Part shown: positions 59,461 to 61,102 of the stretch, in pieces
How the letters are laid out: each line of letters opens with the position of its first letter
Numbering within the stretch: position 1 is the stretch's first letter
Assembly: GCA_017467605.1 (NCBI GenBank)
Contig: JAFUSQ010000014.1
Location: 1 to 61,102, forward strand
Source: a bacterium
Lineage (GTDB): Bacteria > Cyanobacteriota > Vampirovibrionia > Gastranaerophilales > Gastranaerophilaceae
Reading direction: 5' to 3'
Length of the DNA stretch: 61,102 bases
Notes under the pieces: model-generated
The model's input: the letters and a program-made list of their open reading frames with translations, nothing else
Told to the model about the DNA's origin: nothing
Database searches by the model: none
Translations under genes and position numbers: made by a program

Positions 59461-60363
59461 TTACTCGCCTAATTCTGCTTTTACACTGTCTATAACTCTG
59501 TATAAATCCATTTTTTCATCTTCTGATAGTACCGTCAAAGGCTTTCTGACATATTCTTCAATAAGATTTTTGTATGCCAAAGCGGCCTTTACCGGAATCG
59601 GATTTGGTGCAAAGAATAATTTTTTAAATACAGGATACAATTTTTTATGCATATTCTGCGCAGCAATCAATTCTCCTGATTTGAAATTTCTAATCATAGA
59701 TTTAATTTCTGAGCCAAATAAGTGAGAAGCTACAGAAATTACACCATGAACTCCAATTGATAGCATTGGTAAAGTCAAACTGTCATCACCTGAATAAATA
59801 ACAAAATCTTCAGGGCATGCCAATTTTAGTTCGGTAATTTTGTCCATATCCGCACAACTTTGTTTTAATCCGACAATATTTTTATACTTGCTTGCCAAGA
59901 ATGCAACAGTTGAAGGAAGCATTTCAACGCCAGTCCTGCCGGGAATATTATACAAAATAATAGGCAAATCAGTTGACTGAGCTATAGCAGAAAAATGTTC
60001 AATCATACCTCTTTGATTTGGCTTGTTATAATACGGAACAACCGATAAAATAGCATCTACACCTTCTTTTTGCGCAAATTTTGAATATTCAATAGCAGAA
60101 GCCGTTGAATTTGAACCTGCCCCAAGAATAATTTTGGCTTTGTTAGCAACCGCTCTTTTAACGGAATTGACAAGTTCGATTTCTTCTTCATTTGTCAAAC
60201 ATGGAGATTCACCGGTTGTACCTGCAACAAGCAAAGCATCACTGCCTGAATTTATTAAATGTTTGGCAAGAGTTTCAACCTTATCATAGTCAATTTTCCC
60301 GTCTTTCTCCATAGGAGTGACCATTGCCGTAATAACTTCTCCGCAATCATATCTTAAAGCCAT
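59461..60363 (-). CDS. dapA: 4-hydroxy-tetrahydrodipicolinate synthase
   Basis: 300 aa, TIM-barrel lyase condensing pyruvate with aspartate semialdehyde in the DAP/lysine pathway. GTTGESPCL, the tyrosine in LYNIPGRTGVEM, and the Schiff-base lysine in IVGLKQSC are all present. With dapF (33675) and lysA (14526) this window carries three steps of the pathway in separate units. AGAGGA lies before the ATG. Confidence 0.95.
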   Translation of the reverse strand: MALRYDCGEVITAMVTPMEKDGKIDYDKVETLAKHLINSGSDALLVAGTTGESPCLTNEEEIELVNSVKRAVANKAKIILGAGSNSTASAIEYSKFAQKEGVDAILSVVPYYNKPNQRGMIEHFSAIAQSTDLPIILYNIPGRTGVEMLPSTVAFLASKYKNIVGLKQSCADMDKITELKLACPEDFVIYSGDDSLTLPMLSIGVHGVISVASHLFGSEIKSMIRNFKSGELIAAQNMHKKLYPVFKKLFFAPNPIPVKAALAYKNLIEEYVRKPLTVLSEDEKMDLYRVIDSVKAELGE

Positions 60364-60449
60364 AAATATATCCTCTATTTTCCCTAATCTTATACGAAAC
60401 TATTATATTACAAAAGAAAAATAATTGTGGAAAATATTAAGAAGCGTAA

Positions 60450-60704
60450 TCAAATTAAATCATCAACCTCAATTAAGATGTCATGAATACTGCAATTGAA
60501 AAATTTGCTAATAGCTTCAAGAGTGCTTAATTTGTAATCGTAATACTTGCCGCTAAAGAGTTTATTAACCGTTCCAAAACTCAAGTTTGTAGCCTTTGCA
60601 ATATCCTCATAAGTATACCTGCGTGTCCATTTGACATTATATAAATTAACTATATACATAGTGTAATTATATTTTTTATCTATTGCAATTGACTTTTTAT
60701 TCAT
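60450..60704 (-). CDS. XRE-like regulator divergent from pilin 8
   Basis: About 84 aa from the ATG at 60704; the longer frame would start inside the pilin-side palindrome. Basic N-terminus, then a HTH YTYEDIAKATNLSFGTVNKLFSG and a closing helix LEAISKFFNCSIHDIL. It is a short relative of XRE proteins but not of the 19802 subfamily. Its start codon lies at the edge of the 33-bp palindrome, so the message is short-leadered and probably autoregulated. Confidence 0.6.
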   Translation of the reverse strand: MNKKSIAIDKKYNYTMYIVNLYNVKWTRRYTYEDIAKATNLSFGTVNKLFSGKYYDYKLSTLEAISKFFNCSIHDILIEVDDLI

Positions 60705-60734
60705 TGGAATATATAATATTAATATATTGCAATG
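60702..60734. promoter_or_regulatory. 33-bp palindrome in pilin cassette 8
   Basis: Arms CATTGgAATATAT (60702-60714) and ATATATTgCAATG (60722-60734). Thirteen of 16 symmetric positions pair. It overlaps the start of the regulator gene and lies about 40 bases before the pilin ATG. Confidence 0.5.
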
Positions 60735-60772
60735 AATAATTTGTAACATTTATTAATAAAAGAAAGGAAGTT

Positions 60773-61102
60773 ATGATGAAAAAAGGTTTTACTTTAGCCG
60801 AGGTTCTAATAACAATCGGTGTAATCGGAGTTGTTGCAGCAATATCTCTGCCTACACTTTTAACTAATGTCCAAGAAAGAGTAAGAAAAGAACAGGTAAG
60901 AACCGCTAAGTATAAACTAACTACTTCAACAAGTAAGATGAATGCTGATGGTCAAATGATTCCTTATGAAAATACTCACGAATTTATCAAGGTATTATCA
61001 GGACATTATAAAATAATATCAGAATGTGACAATAATCACTTAGAAAACTGCTGGCCTGCAAAAGTAATAAATATACCAAAACCAGACGGAACATTTGAAA
61101 CA
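60773..61102 (+). CDS. Type IV pilin-like protein, cassette 8 (partial)
   Basis: The first 110 codons of a pilin cut by the window end. MMKKG then FTLAEVLITIGVIGVVAAI, followed by SLPTLLTNVQERVRKEQVRT. The middle (ISECDNNHLENCWPAKVINIPKP) has a cysteine pair. The start is 60773 or 60776; AAAGGAAG serves either. The downstream end, including whether a D-x-N-G-type loop is present, cannot be seen. Confidence 0.85.
   Translation, partial: MMKKGFTLAEVLITIGVIGVVAAISLPTLLTNVQERVRKEQVRTAKYKLTTSTSKMNADGQMIPYENTHEFIKVLSGHYKIISECDNNHLENCWPAKVINIPKPDGTFET

Noticed and set aside
2983..61102. CRISPR array or integron-like cassette array formed by the repeats
   Set aside because: Repeats are few, unevenly spaced and of different types; no regular spacer pattern, attC-like sites or integrase are seen.
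1..61102. Ribosomal or transfer RNA genes
   Set aside because: Gaps were scanned for tRNA-like GGTTCGAATCC loops and rRNA-like conserved stretches; none was convincing. A covariance-model scan would be needed to exclude small RNAs.

Overview
The window is AT-rich and densely coded. Most likely it is a chromosomal segment of an uncultured gut bacterium of the non-photosynthetic Cyanobacteria relatives (Melainabacteria/Vampirovibrionia, order Gastranaerophilales). This placement is an inference. It rests on the cyanobacterial style of the L34 protein, the diderm gene set (TolC-like channel, MacAB-type exporter, GT9 transferase, diaminopimelate enzymes), and above all the many prepilin-like genes opening with GFTLAEVLITLGIIG, which I associate with that group. 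No rRNA, tRNA, CRISPR array, transposase or phage gene is visible.

Layout. 363-2876: biotin cluster bioF-bioG-bioC. 2983-5765: first pilin/regulator pair, then a large TPR protein. 6130-10039: cob(I)alamin adenosyltransferase, a membrane protein and PheT. 10246-11940: a secreted protein and the second pilin/regulator pair. 12212-15857: a small conserved protein, then lysA-cdaA-yitT (DAP decarboxylase, c-di-AMP cyclase, YitT membrane protein). 15927-17295: a winged-helix regulator divergent from bioB with a palindrome between them. 17688-19778: proC, rpmH, rnpA. 19802-21055: third pilin pair, followed by a repeat-rich gap. 21637-28706: M16 peptidase, recO, pilT and comEC. 28911-33644: lytic transglycosylase, M20 peptidase, a regulator/hypothetical pair and a HExxH protein. 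33675-35739: dapF, rpsF, ssb, rpsR. 35805-43411: three more pilin/regulator pairs interleaved with a YkgJ-like protein, a GT9 transferase and a GlcF-like Fe-S protein. 43502-50395: a TolC/MacA/MacB-type export operon that also carries two DUF3137-like membrane proteins. 50411-55140: UvrD/PcrA helicase, a DprA-like protein, a helical protein and an EF-hand protein. 55142-56912: pilin pair seven. 56980-60363: secF, secD, dapA. 60450-61102: pilin pair eight, cut by the window end.

The main result is a repeated architecture. All eight prepilin-like genes are transcribed divergently from their own small DNA-binding gene, and each pair shares one short intergenic region. The regulators come from at least three unrelated folds (XRE, a small HTH family, ribbon-helix-helix). 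Most of the intergenic regions hold palindromes or helically phased repeats that differ between loci. Two pilins are near-identical duplicates (2983-3618 and 11284-11940), yet their regulators are unrelated. I read this as a dispersed repertoire of individually controlled pseudopilins, possibly used for differential or alternating surface display. PilT, ComEC and a DprA-like protein in the same window are compatible with pilus-linked DNA uptake.

Secondary features include a probable biotin-operon operator, several probable leaderless transcripts, and a family of short terminal-inverted-repeat elements without transposase, one of them sitting between rpmH and rnpA.
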